A stretch of DNA of 64,000 nt, from the NCBI GenBank assembly GCA_964036155.1, contig OZ038422.1, positions 79,383,201-79,447,200 on the forward strand, written 5' to 3'. A program made the translations under genes and the position numbers. The DNA comes from Diploscapter coronatus. Lineage: Eukaryota; Nematoda; Chromadorea; Rhabditida; Rhabditidae. Under the pieces are notes generated by a model. That model was given only the letters and a program-made list of their open reading frames with translations. It made no database searches and had not been told where the DNA came from. Shown here one piece after another: positions 42,201 to 54,321 of this stretch. How positions within the stretch are numbered: position 1 is the first letter of the stretch; each line of letters begins with the position of its first letter.

Positions 42201-45200
42201 TCAAAGGATATGTTATGTTTAAAATTTTCTTCCACTGAAAGTGTATATTGATTTTGAAGCGTTGAGGTTTCACAGTAAATTCGTAAATAATCAAAATAAG
42301 TTCGATTCGAAATGAAAGACGAGACTCGCATGTTTCAAACATATTTTAAAAATCTTCGAAAAAAATATTCTTCGGTGAAGTGAAATAAGTTGTTAATTTT
42401 TTTTTACCTTTGAATATTCTCCGACAGTTTTCGGCGTGTCATTTGAAGTACCGACGTGCACCGATTCGTTCATGAAACTGTCCATCGGCTCTTCTTTCAC
42501 GATCGACTGAAAATTTTGCACTTGATTACTTTTCATTTCTCCTACTCGGCGATATTTCGAAATGCTATTATTACAGCTTGGTGGAATATTGTGCGAAAAG
42601 TCGAAAAAATTATCTTCTATTCTGATCTCGGCTTAGCGCTTCGTTCAGCTATGAAGTTGCGACAATGCGATATTTTTGAATTTTTCATTTCCATGTCAAT
42701 TGTTCTGATACTTTCTATACGATTTTGCATCCAAGTAAAAATGCCAACGCGTCACATTCTTATCATCCACTCGTGACTATCTAATAGAGTTCATTGAACA
42801 ATTTGCAGACTGTTCGAGTATCAAACATATTAAAATATTCTTGAAGTCATAAACTATCAAAACCTATTTTCTCGAAATATGTGATTTTTTGGATTTAGAG
42901 AAAAGGTGATCTTACTGGCCTAACACTTATTTATCAAGTAACTACTTTTTATCTTTGCAAATCCCAGAATTTGCATTTTTCCACGTCTAGATCCACATGG
43001 TCAGATATGAGATCTATCAGACCTTGATTGTCAATCAAATCCCTTCAAATCTCACGCCACCCCTGCTAATAAATCCCTTTTTATCCGTTTTCATTCGACA
43101 AATCTTATCTGAAGGGATATCAGGACAGATTCCTTTATCTGTGACCGAATCTTGGATATCAACTACCAATTTCTTCCGTTATTATTCTTTTTTCTCAGAG
43201 CTTATGGTATGATGCTAAAATTCAGAATACTTTTGGAAGAAATGCCATTTTTCTCAACTTTTATGCAAAAATATCGAGAATTCGCTTTTTGAATTTCAAA
43301 AACCATATTTCTAGTTCTGTGCTGAAACATATCAAGCCAAAACGTGTTGGAATTTCAATTTGATCTTTAAAAATCATGTTTAGAGTCAGTGGTTACTTTT
43401 CGCTCCGCCTACTTCTTGTATAGGTGTTAAGATCGCCACGACACGTATGTCAGACCACTGATTTCAACCAAGTGAGAAATAGCGAGGGAAAAAAGAAAAG
43501 TGCAATTCCAATGCACAGCTTGCGATCTATTTTAGCGAGTGCTTTATATAGATTCCCATTTCTTGCACTATCCATTTCTATCGCTGCGAAGTTCGTCGCA
43601 CTTTTTCTGCATGATAAACGGTCATTTTAATCGAGATATGTTTTGTCGTTTAGAATCCGAACTCTACTAAATGATCTATTCCTTTCTGACAAGTATCTAA
43701 GCTACATAAAGCCCTATAAAAGTGTATCAGAGTATGATAAATTTTAAAGTAGGCTTCAGATTTTGCTTATATTAGCTTCTTCTAAAAATAATCTGATAAA
43801 TCCAAGAATGCCGATAGTAAAATTATCTCACCTCTAAATTTCGAATCAAAGGTTGATCGCTTTAGATTTTGTTTCGATTTCAAAGTACGGCCGTTCAGAT
43901 CATTTTATCAATTGCGTTAATGGCATGATCAGACAGAAAGTGACAAATCTGGTGGTTATTCTATCAATTATCAGTTCGCAGTAGCAGGAAGAAAAAAATG
44001 ATTACTATTTTCTGAGAAAGCTAATGATTTCACTAAGAACTCCATCCATTCTCCAACACTTTTTTTATTTTTAGGATAGATTGAATTTGAAATAAACACG
44101 ACAAATCCGCAATTTGCTCTAACTTTACATATTTATAAAACCTACCCATTTTCTTTCACTTTTAGCAACTTTCTTTCAAAGATCAATAGGACCAGCAAAA
44201 AACCACTTTTCGATTTCTTATTAGTTTGTTCAAAAACAGCTCTGAATGAATGCGATTATTCATGCAGACTAAAGGTCCTTTCACCAACAGAGCATTTTCC
44301 ATTATCACCATTTCTTTCAAAAGGAAATCTCTCATCTCGTGCTATAACATAGACCTCTAAAAATTTCTGGGATATTTTTGCATTCCGCATATTCATTAGC
44401 CCGAATCGATTCCCACTAGCTCCCTGAGCGTTCTATGTTCAGCATTTCTTCATTCTCGAAAAATCCCCTTCTTTCTCATTTTCTCTCCAAATTGCATTTT
44501 CTATCCTTCTTTCGCAGCTCTATTCAAGCTAAAATGTCCCTTATAAGGCCTGATTCACACTTGTTTAGCCTATTTTTCAGTCTTTTTTTAACCCATTTTC
44601 ACGAAAGAAATCGACACATTGGGGAATCCACTCATCTAGATTATCGTAAATTTGACATCTTATCTCATTTTCCCCTTCCTATATCTCCTCCTCGTTCTCT
44701 GTCCCTCTTTATCTATCTCGATCTCGATTTTATTCACTCAGTTTTTAATCTTCAAAATTCAGAACTTTTGTTTTATTTTTTGCTTTCCTCTCTCTCCTAA
44801 ACCCATGCTATTTCTCGTTCGTATCATTTTTCTTTCTTTGTCAAATGGATATAGGATTTATAATCCACATATCCATAAGCGTAACCGACTCTCGTATGTC
44901 TAACAATGGGGAAAACGAAAAGATGCAGAGTGTCTATCCCAGTTGATTCTGTCATCTTCCTATTCTTCATCATCAAGAGTGGAAAAGACGCAGAATGACC
45001 CGCCTACTCATCAAAATTTTCGTGAAACCTTTCGCTAAATTAGCCAAATAAGCCTAGCATCTGTCAATCGTGCTTTCCATAAATATTTACGTTTCTCATC
45101 CTAAACCAATGGTATCAAAAGTTCTTCTATTTTCTGTCAAATCGCGCCATATCAGACCACATTTTATCGAAGAGTATCATACTCGAGGGAAATTACGTTA

Positions 45201-48200
45201 GACTTATCAATGGGTTTCACTCCCACATACTATTAGTCTCTAGGGTTGTCACAAATATTTTCCTAGGTCTTACATAAACCCTTCAGCGATTTTCATGGAA
45301 TACTATCCAGATCAAATCTCCTTTTTCTCCTTAGTTAAAGTTGATTTTATAGAAATATCAACAAACATCTATAACCATTTCTTATAGCTTAATTTTGAAA
45401 CATGAAAATATTCTCGAATTTGTACCTTCAAAAATCCTGTTTAGATCCAAATTTTTGATTCCTTCTACCAAAAATGGTTACTACCAATGGTACTGCAAAT
45501 GGGGTTGCAAACGGGCATCATAATTACCAAAATGGACATTCAAATGGTAACGGATACTCGAATGGTCACTCTCAATCTAGACAGCGGAGCGGTTATACCG
45601 AAGCGGAGACTAGGGTAAGAGTTATGAAAATTTTCTTGTTCTCATAAATTTTCATCTTTTGTCATCAAAGCTGTTTGAAAACCACAATCTAAAATCTCAC
45701 CGTAATTGTTTCTTCATTCTTGCATTACAAAAACATCTATCTCGTTTTCTTGCACTATTTCTGATAAGAAAAAAATGATTGACTGACCTATTTTATCATT
45801 GATCGCTTATCGCTATTATTATTTTTTATCAGAAACTAGGGCATAACCAATGGGCGATAAATCACACTCGAAACGGTTACAAATTTTGAGAGATTCGAAA
45901 CGAGTCAACATTTTTGCAAGGGAATGCTATATAGTCAAGTCCGAAAGTCTCAAAAGTCGAAACGAGAAAGAGAGAGATTGGATGGTTTTAGGCCAGCCTC
46001 TTCCTCTAGAGTTGTTTTTTCCTCTCTAACACAACAAAAAACCGAGAACCACTTTGAACCTGAAATGTAATGGATCAGGGTAATTACCGTTTGTTTTAGC
46101 TCATCGTCAATTCCCCGCTCGTGAAAACCACCGAAAACGGTGTTCTGGAGTCGACTTACGTCTACAGAAAGAATCATTTCGAGCAAACCGAAGAGGGACT
46201 CAGAGTCACTCCCAAAGAGCACGCATACCATTTCAAGACTCATCTGAAGCCCAGAAAAACTGGTAACGACACCATTTTTTGAAAAAAAATACCGTTGGTT
46301 CTTTAGGAGTTCTCCTCGTGGGAATTGGCGGTAATAATGGCTCGACTGCGGTTGGATCGATTTTCGCCAACAGGAAAAATATGTCCTGGCGGACGAAGGA
46401 TGGAGTGCAAACCGCTAATTATTTCGGGTAAAAATTCGATACAATTCGAAAAAAAATGCAAGACGAGTCAATATTTTGAGACAACTTCAAAAAGAAAATA
46501 GAACTGCTTTAAATTTTTCGTATATTTGCACCATGGAATCGTATATCCTTTCGGACGTTTTCGAAATTATTCTGAACATAACAGTATTCAATGATTCTAG
46601 TTCGGTGACCCAAGCCTCCACTGTGCACCTGGGCTGGAATGGCGAGGAGCAAATATACGTGCCGTTCAAGGACATCATCCCCATTCTCTCCCCGTCAGAC
46701 CTGATCATCGACGGATGGGACATCAACTCGGCCAATCTCTATGAAGCTTGCCAGAGAGCTAGGGTTAGAGTTCGGAATATTCCCGAAAAGAAAAAGTTTA
46801 AAATAGGTTTCACCAGATCTATGAAAACTACCCAATTAAAACATGACCCTCCATTTGTGTTAGTCTATTTGATGAGGTCCGGCTAATGACCAAAGCCATC
46901 CTTTGTTTTGTTGTTTTTTTTTTTTTTTTCTAAATCAGGAAAACCAAAATTTGAACAATTTTTTTTCTTTCCAAAATCTTACTAAAACATCTAGGTTTTC
47001 GAACCCGAACTTCAAGATCAGTTGCGTCCATTTTTGGAGCCGATCACACCGATGCCCTCCATCTACTACCCTGACTTCATCGCTGCCAACCAAGGCAACA
47101 GAGCCAATAATGTGATCCCCGGCTCGAACAAGCAGGAGCATCTCCAGCACATCAGAAACGATATTAGAAACTTCAAGGAGAAGCATCAATTGGGTAGGTT
47201 TCATAGAAAAATCAACTTATATCTAAAGTAGTGCTTTCAATGTGATTGTAGAAGATCTTTTATCATTTATCAAATTTGCGTAACCCTTTCGGATTCTAGT
47301 TCTAGAATCGAGTCTAAAGATACTCCTAATCAATGGAATATAGATTGCGTGATTGTTTTGTGGACAGCTAATACTGAAAGATACACTGATGTCCGCGCGG
47401 GCCTCAACACGACTGTGGAGGAAGTTCTCGATTCGATCAAAAACAACGAAGACGAGGTAAAATACAGTAATATTCCAAAATTAAGTTTCAAAAATCTAGG
47501 TTTCCCCATCGAACATTTTCGCGGTTGCGTCTATTCTTGAAGGCGCTCACTACATTAATGGATCGCCTCAAAATACACTCGTTCCGGGTATCATTCAGCT
47601 CGCGGAAAAGGTAAAGAAAAATCAGTTTAAAATTTTCAAAAATATGAACTTTCCAAATAGGTTTCAAAATTCTTCCTAACGAAACGTAAAAAATGATGAT
47701 CAATCAATCGTAGTCGACTTTTATATTAATTTAAATATCGAAAAGAATATCGTAGCCCCTCTAGATTTTCATTTTAGCACAGCGTATTTATTGGCGGTGA
47801 CGATTTCAAATCGGGCCAGACCAAGTTCAAATCTGCTCTGGTTGATTTCCTCGTTTCGAGTGGTTTGAAGCCAGAATCTATCGTCTCGTACAACCATCTG
47901 GGAAATAACGATGGAAAGAACCTTAGCGAGGCCAGACAGTTCCGGTCAAAGGTATAAAAATTATATCGTCTTGTCTTCGCAAAAAATGAAATTTAGGAAA
48001 TCTCGAAATCCTCTGTGGTGGATGATATGGTCGAATCTAACCGAATTCTGTACCCAGAAAGCAAGAAGCCCGATCACACTATCGTTATCAAATACGTTCC
48101 TTTCGTTGGGGACTCGAAGAGAGCCATGGACGAGTACATTTGCAGGTGATTATACTATTTTTCAGTTTAAATACCGTAAGAATTGTAGGATTATCGACAA

Positions 48201-51200
48201 CTCGAAAATTTTCATTTCTCAAACTCTTTTCGAAACGTATTTGAATCAATTTTTAAAGCGAATGACCCATCATTCAAAAATAATCAAAATAGGCTTCACC
48301 AAGCTTGTTTAAGCCATTTCCCAAAGCTAAACCAACATCAGTCCAGAAGTTCTTTGTAAAAATCTCAAAATTCCAGTATCTTCATGGGCGGGAAGCAGAC
48401 GTTCGTGATCCACAACACATGCGAGGACTCCCTGTTGGCCACGCCTCTCATCTATGACCTCGTTATTCTCACTGAACTCGCTTCCAGAATCTCTTACTCG
48501 ACTGACAACGAGAACTACAGGCAATTCCATTCGGTAAGCTTCGACAGAAGCCAATTTCAGGCAGAACTATGTTCGAAGGACTATGAAAAGTAAAACCAAT
48601 CATGACTTCACCCGATAGTCCTCTGTAAACCTTACAAAGCATCAATAATTTCCAAGACAAGTTCCGTGATCAACTCATGTTTCAAAAGTCTGTTATATAT
48701 AGCCAAAGTACCAGATCATTGATCGGTTTAGGCCACACTATGAAAATAAAATATCAGCTAAAATTCACCGACCAACTTGCAGGTTCTGTCCGTTCTTTCC
48801 CTGCTCCTCAAAGCCCCAGTCGTGCCGTCAGGTACTCCAGTCGGCAACGCCTTCATGCGCCAATTCCTCACCCTCACCAAACTGGTCACCGTTTTGGCGG
48901 GTGTCTCTTCCGATTCGGAAATCCAACTCGAATTCTTTGCCCCGAGCAGCACCGAGGGAAAGGACAAAGTGGCTGTATAGAACCGATTGACAATACGCTG
49001 TTTAAATGTAGCTTGTAAAAATCACGTACTGAAAATTAGAAACAAAAAGCTTGAAATAATTTTAGTTCGATTTTTACAGGTTGTCCTTTTCATAGCGTAA
49101 ATCTTTCTAGATAATTGTTAAAATCAACGTTTCCCTAGATTTTTGGGAGGAAAAATTTAGCCCATTTTGATGACTTTCTTCTACCCAGGAAGTACAGTTC
49201 TGCTAACCTTTCTTACAAACAGCAATCACTCTTCTCGAAAAATCTTTCAAAATCGGAATTTATAACCTTGACATTTCTAGATCTACTGATCTTTTTTATC
49301 AATTCATGTTATTCGCGCTATTATCTTTTTTCCCTTTTTATAGCCTAGTTTTTCCCAATTTCTAGATCTATGCGACTATTTTTCAGAACTCTCCTGTCCA
49401 ATTTTTGTAGTTTTGAATAAATTTTAAAAATAACAAAGAAATTTTAAAGTGGAAAATACTGACCTCATTTTTGCGTTTCTTGTACTGCAAAATGCCGAAC
49501 TGAAGCAGTCGGGTCTGTTTAAGACCGTCGTTCGAAGAAGTGAACAGAGTTTCTACTGCCTGAAACAAACAATCATGACATGATTCTTTCATAGTCATTG
49601 AAATTTTGACTGCGAACTTAGGAAACTTCGAACCGTGGTTAACCACATGAAAAGAGATAATATGCCTTATCGAGAACTGGAAAGAAACACGTTCTTTTCC
49701 TCTCGATAATATATACTATCTCGCTTCATGTGGTTAACCGTGGTTCGAAACTTCCCAAGTCCGTTTTACTCTGAGTATAGTTTTATCAAATCGGTAGGAA
49801 ATCGAGAAAGACAAAGGATTAGTGTGTGAGATCTTGTACTCACAATTAAGATTTTCACTTTTTCCTTTTTATAGGAACAAAATTTTTAGAGCTAGTAAGA
49901 GAAATTATAATCATCTCTCAAAAAATAAGGCCAATATTCCAAAGCGAAAAATGCTGAAAGCTTGATACTATCGTGACTCAAAATTTGAATCGAAAACCCC
50001 ACCTTTCTCTTTCTCTGTGCAGCTCTAGCGATCGTCTTCTGCTCCTTTTGCACTTTGTCGCGAAGATCGCTCGTAGACTCGTCCTTCTGTAAGAAGTCGA
50101 TATTCAGAAGATAGGGAAATAAGTTTCATCAAAGTGATAAAAGCCTTCTATTTCAAATGATAGATCTAATATCTGTAGAAAAAAATTAATTTGACCCGTT
50201 GAGCTCTGTAGAGCATTTTGACTTGTTCCGGATCCCAGAGCGGTTGCAGATCCGGTTCCGTCCCCAAATAGCCTCGATCGTGCTGACGAGTCACGCGCCA
50301 CATTAGGTTTTCTTCACCTTAAATTTTATCCTTCTTTAGAACGCATTTTTTCTTCTTTAAAATTACCAGATTTTATCAGATCCTGCAATTGCTTGCAAAG
50401 CTCTTCGCTCGACGCCATAATCAAAACAGATGGGCCTAAACTTTTTTTTTTTTAATTTTCAAGAAAAAAATCATAGAAATTGCCGAACCTGTTTCAGGAA
50501 CTTCATGACGCTGCACAGGAATCGTCTTGATTTCTTCCAGAATTTCGGCGAGAACTTTCCACTTTGGAGGGCCTGAATAGGTTTCAGGATACTCGGAAAT
50601 AAATCAGTTTGAAAATTTTGATTGACCCTGGCTATCAGTTCTATCTTTCTCAAAATACTATTAATTTGTTTCAAAATTTCCATGAAAGCCGATGATTTAG
50701 GTAATACGGGTATAATGAAAATTTCAGAAAAATACTTACCAATGATCAACCTCTTAGTCTCCTCACCCGTCGTTGTGCAAAGCGACTCGACGTCGGCGAT
50801 CAACTTCTTGGCTGTCGTAGACATCAACCAGTTACTACTTTGGGCCATCTAAAACAAGGTCTTTGAAAAAATAAAACTATTTATTGCAGGTGATGAAGAT
50901 CTCAGGATGAGCAAGCTGGTTATAATAAGAAAAAGTGCGAGAAAACAAATTCCTTTGTGTATTAGCTGCTTTTCCATTCCTTCAAGACTAAATAGCTACC
51001 TCTTTATCATTCCTGATAATGTTGAGTTTCGTCAGAAGAGTGACGACGTCCATGCCTTCAGAAATCTTGAGCAGAGCGCGGAGCAGCACCAAATCTGTGA
51101 GCAGACGCTTCTGCTTGTCGTTCAAATAACACCTGAAGGTAGTTTTCGAAAAGTTTGAATAAATTTTAGAATTGGAGAAATCGATAGCCATTTGTTTCAA

Positions 51201-53622
51201 AAAGGAATCAAATTTGAAGATCATTGATCAAGGTTTCACTGACTGCTGAAAGTAGAGAAGAAAAACGAAAACATTGTCGAAGGGAAATATGAACGCAAGT
51301 CTCTTTATCTCACTCCTGCATGGTGCGTATGAACTAAAGCTCATAGAACAATAGGAGAAGGAAGAGGCACGCTTCCTTGTAAAGGGGGAAAACGGGATGA
51401 GACATTCGTTCATTTCCTCTTGACGACAATAATTCCGAATTTGCACTACCTATAAATTTTGTAGATGTTTAAAAACCGACTATTTCATATTCTCGTTAAA
51501 AATTCCTTTTCTATGCTTCAAATGCAGTAAAATTACATTCTAACTAATACCCCTCTGCATTCACCCGTTGAAGAGAACTAAAAACTCACATCCTGTCCCC
51601 GAGGCGTCTTTCCAACGACGATTCATGCCACACAGCTCGTAGACCCGTTTCGTTGTGCTCCTCACCGCTCTGAAATTCTCACTTTTCAAATTTCGAAAGT
51701 GATTAATTTCTACCTGAGCCCCAGAAATAGAGCATTGCTTGAGGTCCTTGAGACAGACGGTGATGATTTCGCACAGGGAGCGTTGAATTCGACGCAGCGA
51801 ATCGGGCATCGAGACGTCGATGATCGAGAGACGACACTGGCAAATAATGGGTTACTATTGAACATTTTTGAGACTATACAGGATAAATGTTTCAAAAGTA
51901 GTTCATATGAAACTAAAAGCCTGGTCTTCAATTCGCGTAGCGTAATCAAAAAATTAAGCTCTAAAAAATAATGGGGAAGTGTCTGACTGCATTATCGTCG
52001 ATGGAGTGCTTGACGTTGTCGTCGAATCTCGGCACGAACTTCACGACCTTCACGTACAGTCGGTCGATGGCGCGCTGCAACTGGCCGAAGCACGAAATCG
52101 AGGAGGTCGGAACGTCGGAGAACGCCTCAAAAGTATAATATTGAGTTTTCTCAAAGAATTTAGAAATTCCCTGTGTAAGTTTAAAAAATCCTTGATAAAA
52201 TGCGATTTCAAGACAAGTATGCAATAAACATTCAACAAGGAGTCTCTTGAAACGTACCATTCCTTTCAAACAATTGCTTTATTTGATTCGCTACAACAAA
52301 AATTTACCTTGACCATTCCGTCTTTCTTCTTCTCTCGATACAAACGCAAGATAAACGATTCTTGGAATGAGAAGAGCACTCTGTAAAGTAAAAAATGAAT
52401 AATGAACGTCTTATGATTGATAATGATACGAAGAACGAACTCTTTACATCGAATCAGCCGCAAGTTTTCATTTTGGCAGATTCTTGAAACAGGTCAAATC
52501 ACTGCCATAACTTAACCACAAAAATACAATCTTGTTCTGGTAGTCGATGAGACTTTAGGATAAATAACGAACTTGTGAGCCCGATAAACGAATATGCAGG
52601 CGACGTTTTGGATGGGGATTCGGCCGGTCAGCAGGTCGACGATCAGAATCCGCGAGGTGATGAACTGACACCCGCCCTCCAGGTAAATCGCTTCTCTGCA
52701 AATCAAAACTAAAGTTTTCTCGTAAAAACGAAAACTTTACCGATCCTTTCCCAGAACTTCAGCAGTCAGAATCTTCGGCTCGCAAGGCACCTGAGCTTTG
52801 CGCAACTGCGAGATGAAGTAATCCTGAAATAACAAGCTTTGTAGAAAGGATTACTGTAATTCATTTGTGAAAGCTATTGAATATTTTGCAAGATATTTGC
52901 ATCAGTAAGAAACTTTTCGGAAAAGAATATGCGAAAGATGGGCAAAATTCTAATGACAATTACAGGAAATGTTTTCCAAATACGGATTACTGTAAGTCAT
53001 TTACCTCATCGAGCTGATTGGTGTTAAGCACGAGCGCGAGCGTCTTCTTCGTGGAGAACATGATCAGGTGCTCGAGGAAGAGACGCTCCATGCCGAGGCC
53101 TCTGAAAATTTCCTTGTTAAATTTAGCACTAAAATTTCGAGAAGTTTCTAATTTACAAAATATCGTGCAAGATTGAAACACTTTTACAACTTTTATGCAA
53201 ATTCTAATATTTTGACTTTCTTCCGGATCTTTACATGCATCCACGTGATAAGAAATCTTATTTGATGTTATTTTTTAATCATACATCGAGAGAGTTGGAG
53301 ATTTTATCAATTTTGACAAATTATCGATTTTTGGTAAACAAGTTGCCGAATCAATCCTTTTTCGCACTTCTAGCCTCTTGTATCTGTCAAGGTTTCTTTT
53401 CAGTAACCCCTATCTCCAAAATTAGCAAAAAAAATACAAGAAATGCAGATCTTCAAATTCCACTTACAGTGCCGAAATGAATAGGACGTCCTTGTCCATG
53501 GTCTCCAGAAGCAGATCTCTTTCGTAGGGCATAATCAGGAATGGTCCGTTCAAGGCCCGAGGCTCATCGGGATTTTCCTCATTCTCCGGACTCGTCACTT
53601 CTCCCGAATTTTCTTCGTCCAT
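39268..53622 (-). CDS. xpf-1: DNA repair structure-specific endonuclease XPF/ERCC4
   Basis: Catalytic subunit of the XPF-ERCC1 nuclease, used in nucleotide excision and crosslink repair in the nucleus. The gene starts at 53622 ([16 protein letters not shown]) and its helicase-like half includes [47 protein letters not shown] with [22 protein letters not shown] and [20 protein letters not shown]. After a 7-kb intron (about 42507-49463, phase 0 on both sides) the nuclease half continues: [37 protein letters not shown] and [20 protein letters not shown], which contains the active-site GDX(n)ERKX(3)D motif (about 40830-40853). A C-terminal HhH2 region follows ([20 protein letters not shown]) and ends TFDFSSGS. 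The helicase half lacks Walker motifs, as is normal for XPF. Catalytic residues are intact. It may be co-transcribed with WDR3. Confidence 0.92.
41777..41857. repeat. Foldback element in an XPF intron
   Basis: AGAGGGTAGGATTAGG with GTAAATTTAG on the left is mirrored by CTAAATTTAACC and CCCTACCTCT on the right, separated by about 30 nt. Imperfect pairing; a small MITE-like remnant. Confidence 0.5.
42507..45473. other. XPF intron and INO1 upstream region
   Basis: Three kilobases of XPF intron on the minus strand that also precede INO1 on the plus strand. No convincing exon is seen on either strand; the frames present have no recognisable feature. From about 44400 to 44830 the plus strand is strikingly pyrimidine-rich (runs such as TTTCTCATTTTCTCTCC). 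It presumably contains the INO1 promoter. Confidence 0.5.
45474..48980 (+). CDS. inos-1: Inositol-3-phosphate synthase, nested in an XPF intron on the opposite strand
   Basis: NAD-dependent enzyme converting glucose-6-phosphate to 1D-myo-inositol-3-phosphate, the first step of inositol synthesis, in the cytosol. Eleven exons between 45474 and 48980, among them 45474-45614, 46100-46262 and 46307-46427, all in phase. After an Asn/Gly/His-rich N-terminus come [20 protein letters not shown] (dinucleotide-binding loop), [134 protein letters not shown] and [20 protein letters not shown]. Every conserved catalytic block of the family is present. It lies wholly within the 7-kb XPF intron in antisense orientation. 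Confidence 0.95.
48981..49463. other. INO1 3' flank within the XPF intron
   Basis: About 480 bp between the INO1 stop and the next XPF exon (49464-49560, minus strand). AT-rich, holding the INO1 3' UTR. No additional exon or repeat is evident. Confidence 0.5.
49621..49755. mobile_element. Palindromic MITE in an XPF intron
   Basis: A 135-bp element. The left end GGAAACTTCGAACCGTGGTT then AACCACATGAA is mirrored by TTCATGTGGTTAACCGTGGT then TCGAAACTTCC. Pairing continues inside with TTATCGAGA and TCTCGATAA flanking the centre. The whole length forms one hairpin. Non-coding; superfamily not assigned. Confidence 0.7.
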
Positions 53623-54321
53623 TTTTCTGAAACCGAAAAGATATAAAAATCAAAGCATGTTCAAAATAGAAAATGCGTCTGAAAACGCCAATCCGTAACA
53701 TTTTCTTTAAAAAAAAAAACCGCGATTTTTATTGACGGAAAGTATAACAATGAAAATCAACAATTTCAGAATAACAACGACTAAAATTCGAAAAAAAAAA
53801 TCAACAATAACCTTGGGAGGAAAAGAGCAATGGAGTGGACCTTCCATATTCCCAATGACAATGACTCCATTGAGAAAAATCAAGAAGACTCAACAAGAAT
53901 TGACAATGGAGCACATTTTTCTTAAAAAGTCGATATTTTAAAAAAGAAAAAGACAATTAGCAAGGCAGCGCTTTTCATTAATTCGAAGGAAAAGTGCTTC
54001 ATTACCAAAAACTAGAAAAAGTCTCAGCAAAACTGTTGAGCATCTTTTCTTAGAAAAAGTGCAAGTTCAACAATGAAACAAAATAATTCGAAATAGGGTG
54101 TTTTATGATTTCAAAGGAAAAACAACCGTGCCCATTGCAAAGAGCCAAAAAGGTTCACTAATTGCCAACAGAGGGTATTTTTTTCTCGGAAATTCAGCAG
54201 ATAACAAATTCCAAAAAAAATCTGCTCCGTTGACTAAAGTTCAAAAAGTCAATGAAGCGCGTTTTTTCTTCACTGACAAATAAGCTACCTTTCTGCAAAT
54301 AAAATTTGAATACTTTTCAAA
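53623..54321 (-). promoter_or_regulatory. WDR3-XPF spacer with Ur-like element
   Basis: A 699-bp spacer between two minus-strand genes. Near XPF, reading on the minus strand, AATAAA (53733-53728) is followed by a weak 4-bp stem (GCAT/ATGC, about 53676-53655), then TATCTT (53644-53639), then a TTTCAG acceptor (53632-53627) 4 nt before the ATG. This is the same order as in the array, and places the polyadenylation signal about 105 nt from the ATG. The rest (53820-54250) is purine-rich with partly repeated motifs such as TTTTTCTTAGAAAAAGT-like blocks and a CAATGGAGT/ACTCCATTG inverted repeat at about 53829-53870. It may be a long WDR3 3' UTR. No gene is supported. Confidence 0.5.

Noticed and set aside
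39268..53622. Two separate genes, an XPF-like nuclease (39-42 kb) and a helicase-like protein (49-53 kb)
   Set aside because: The two halves are exactly complementary parts of XPF, in the right order on the same strand, with matching phase 0 at the long intron.
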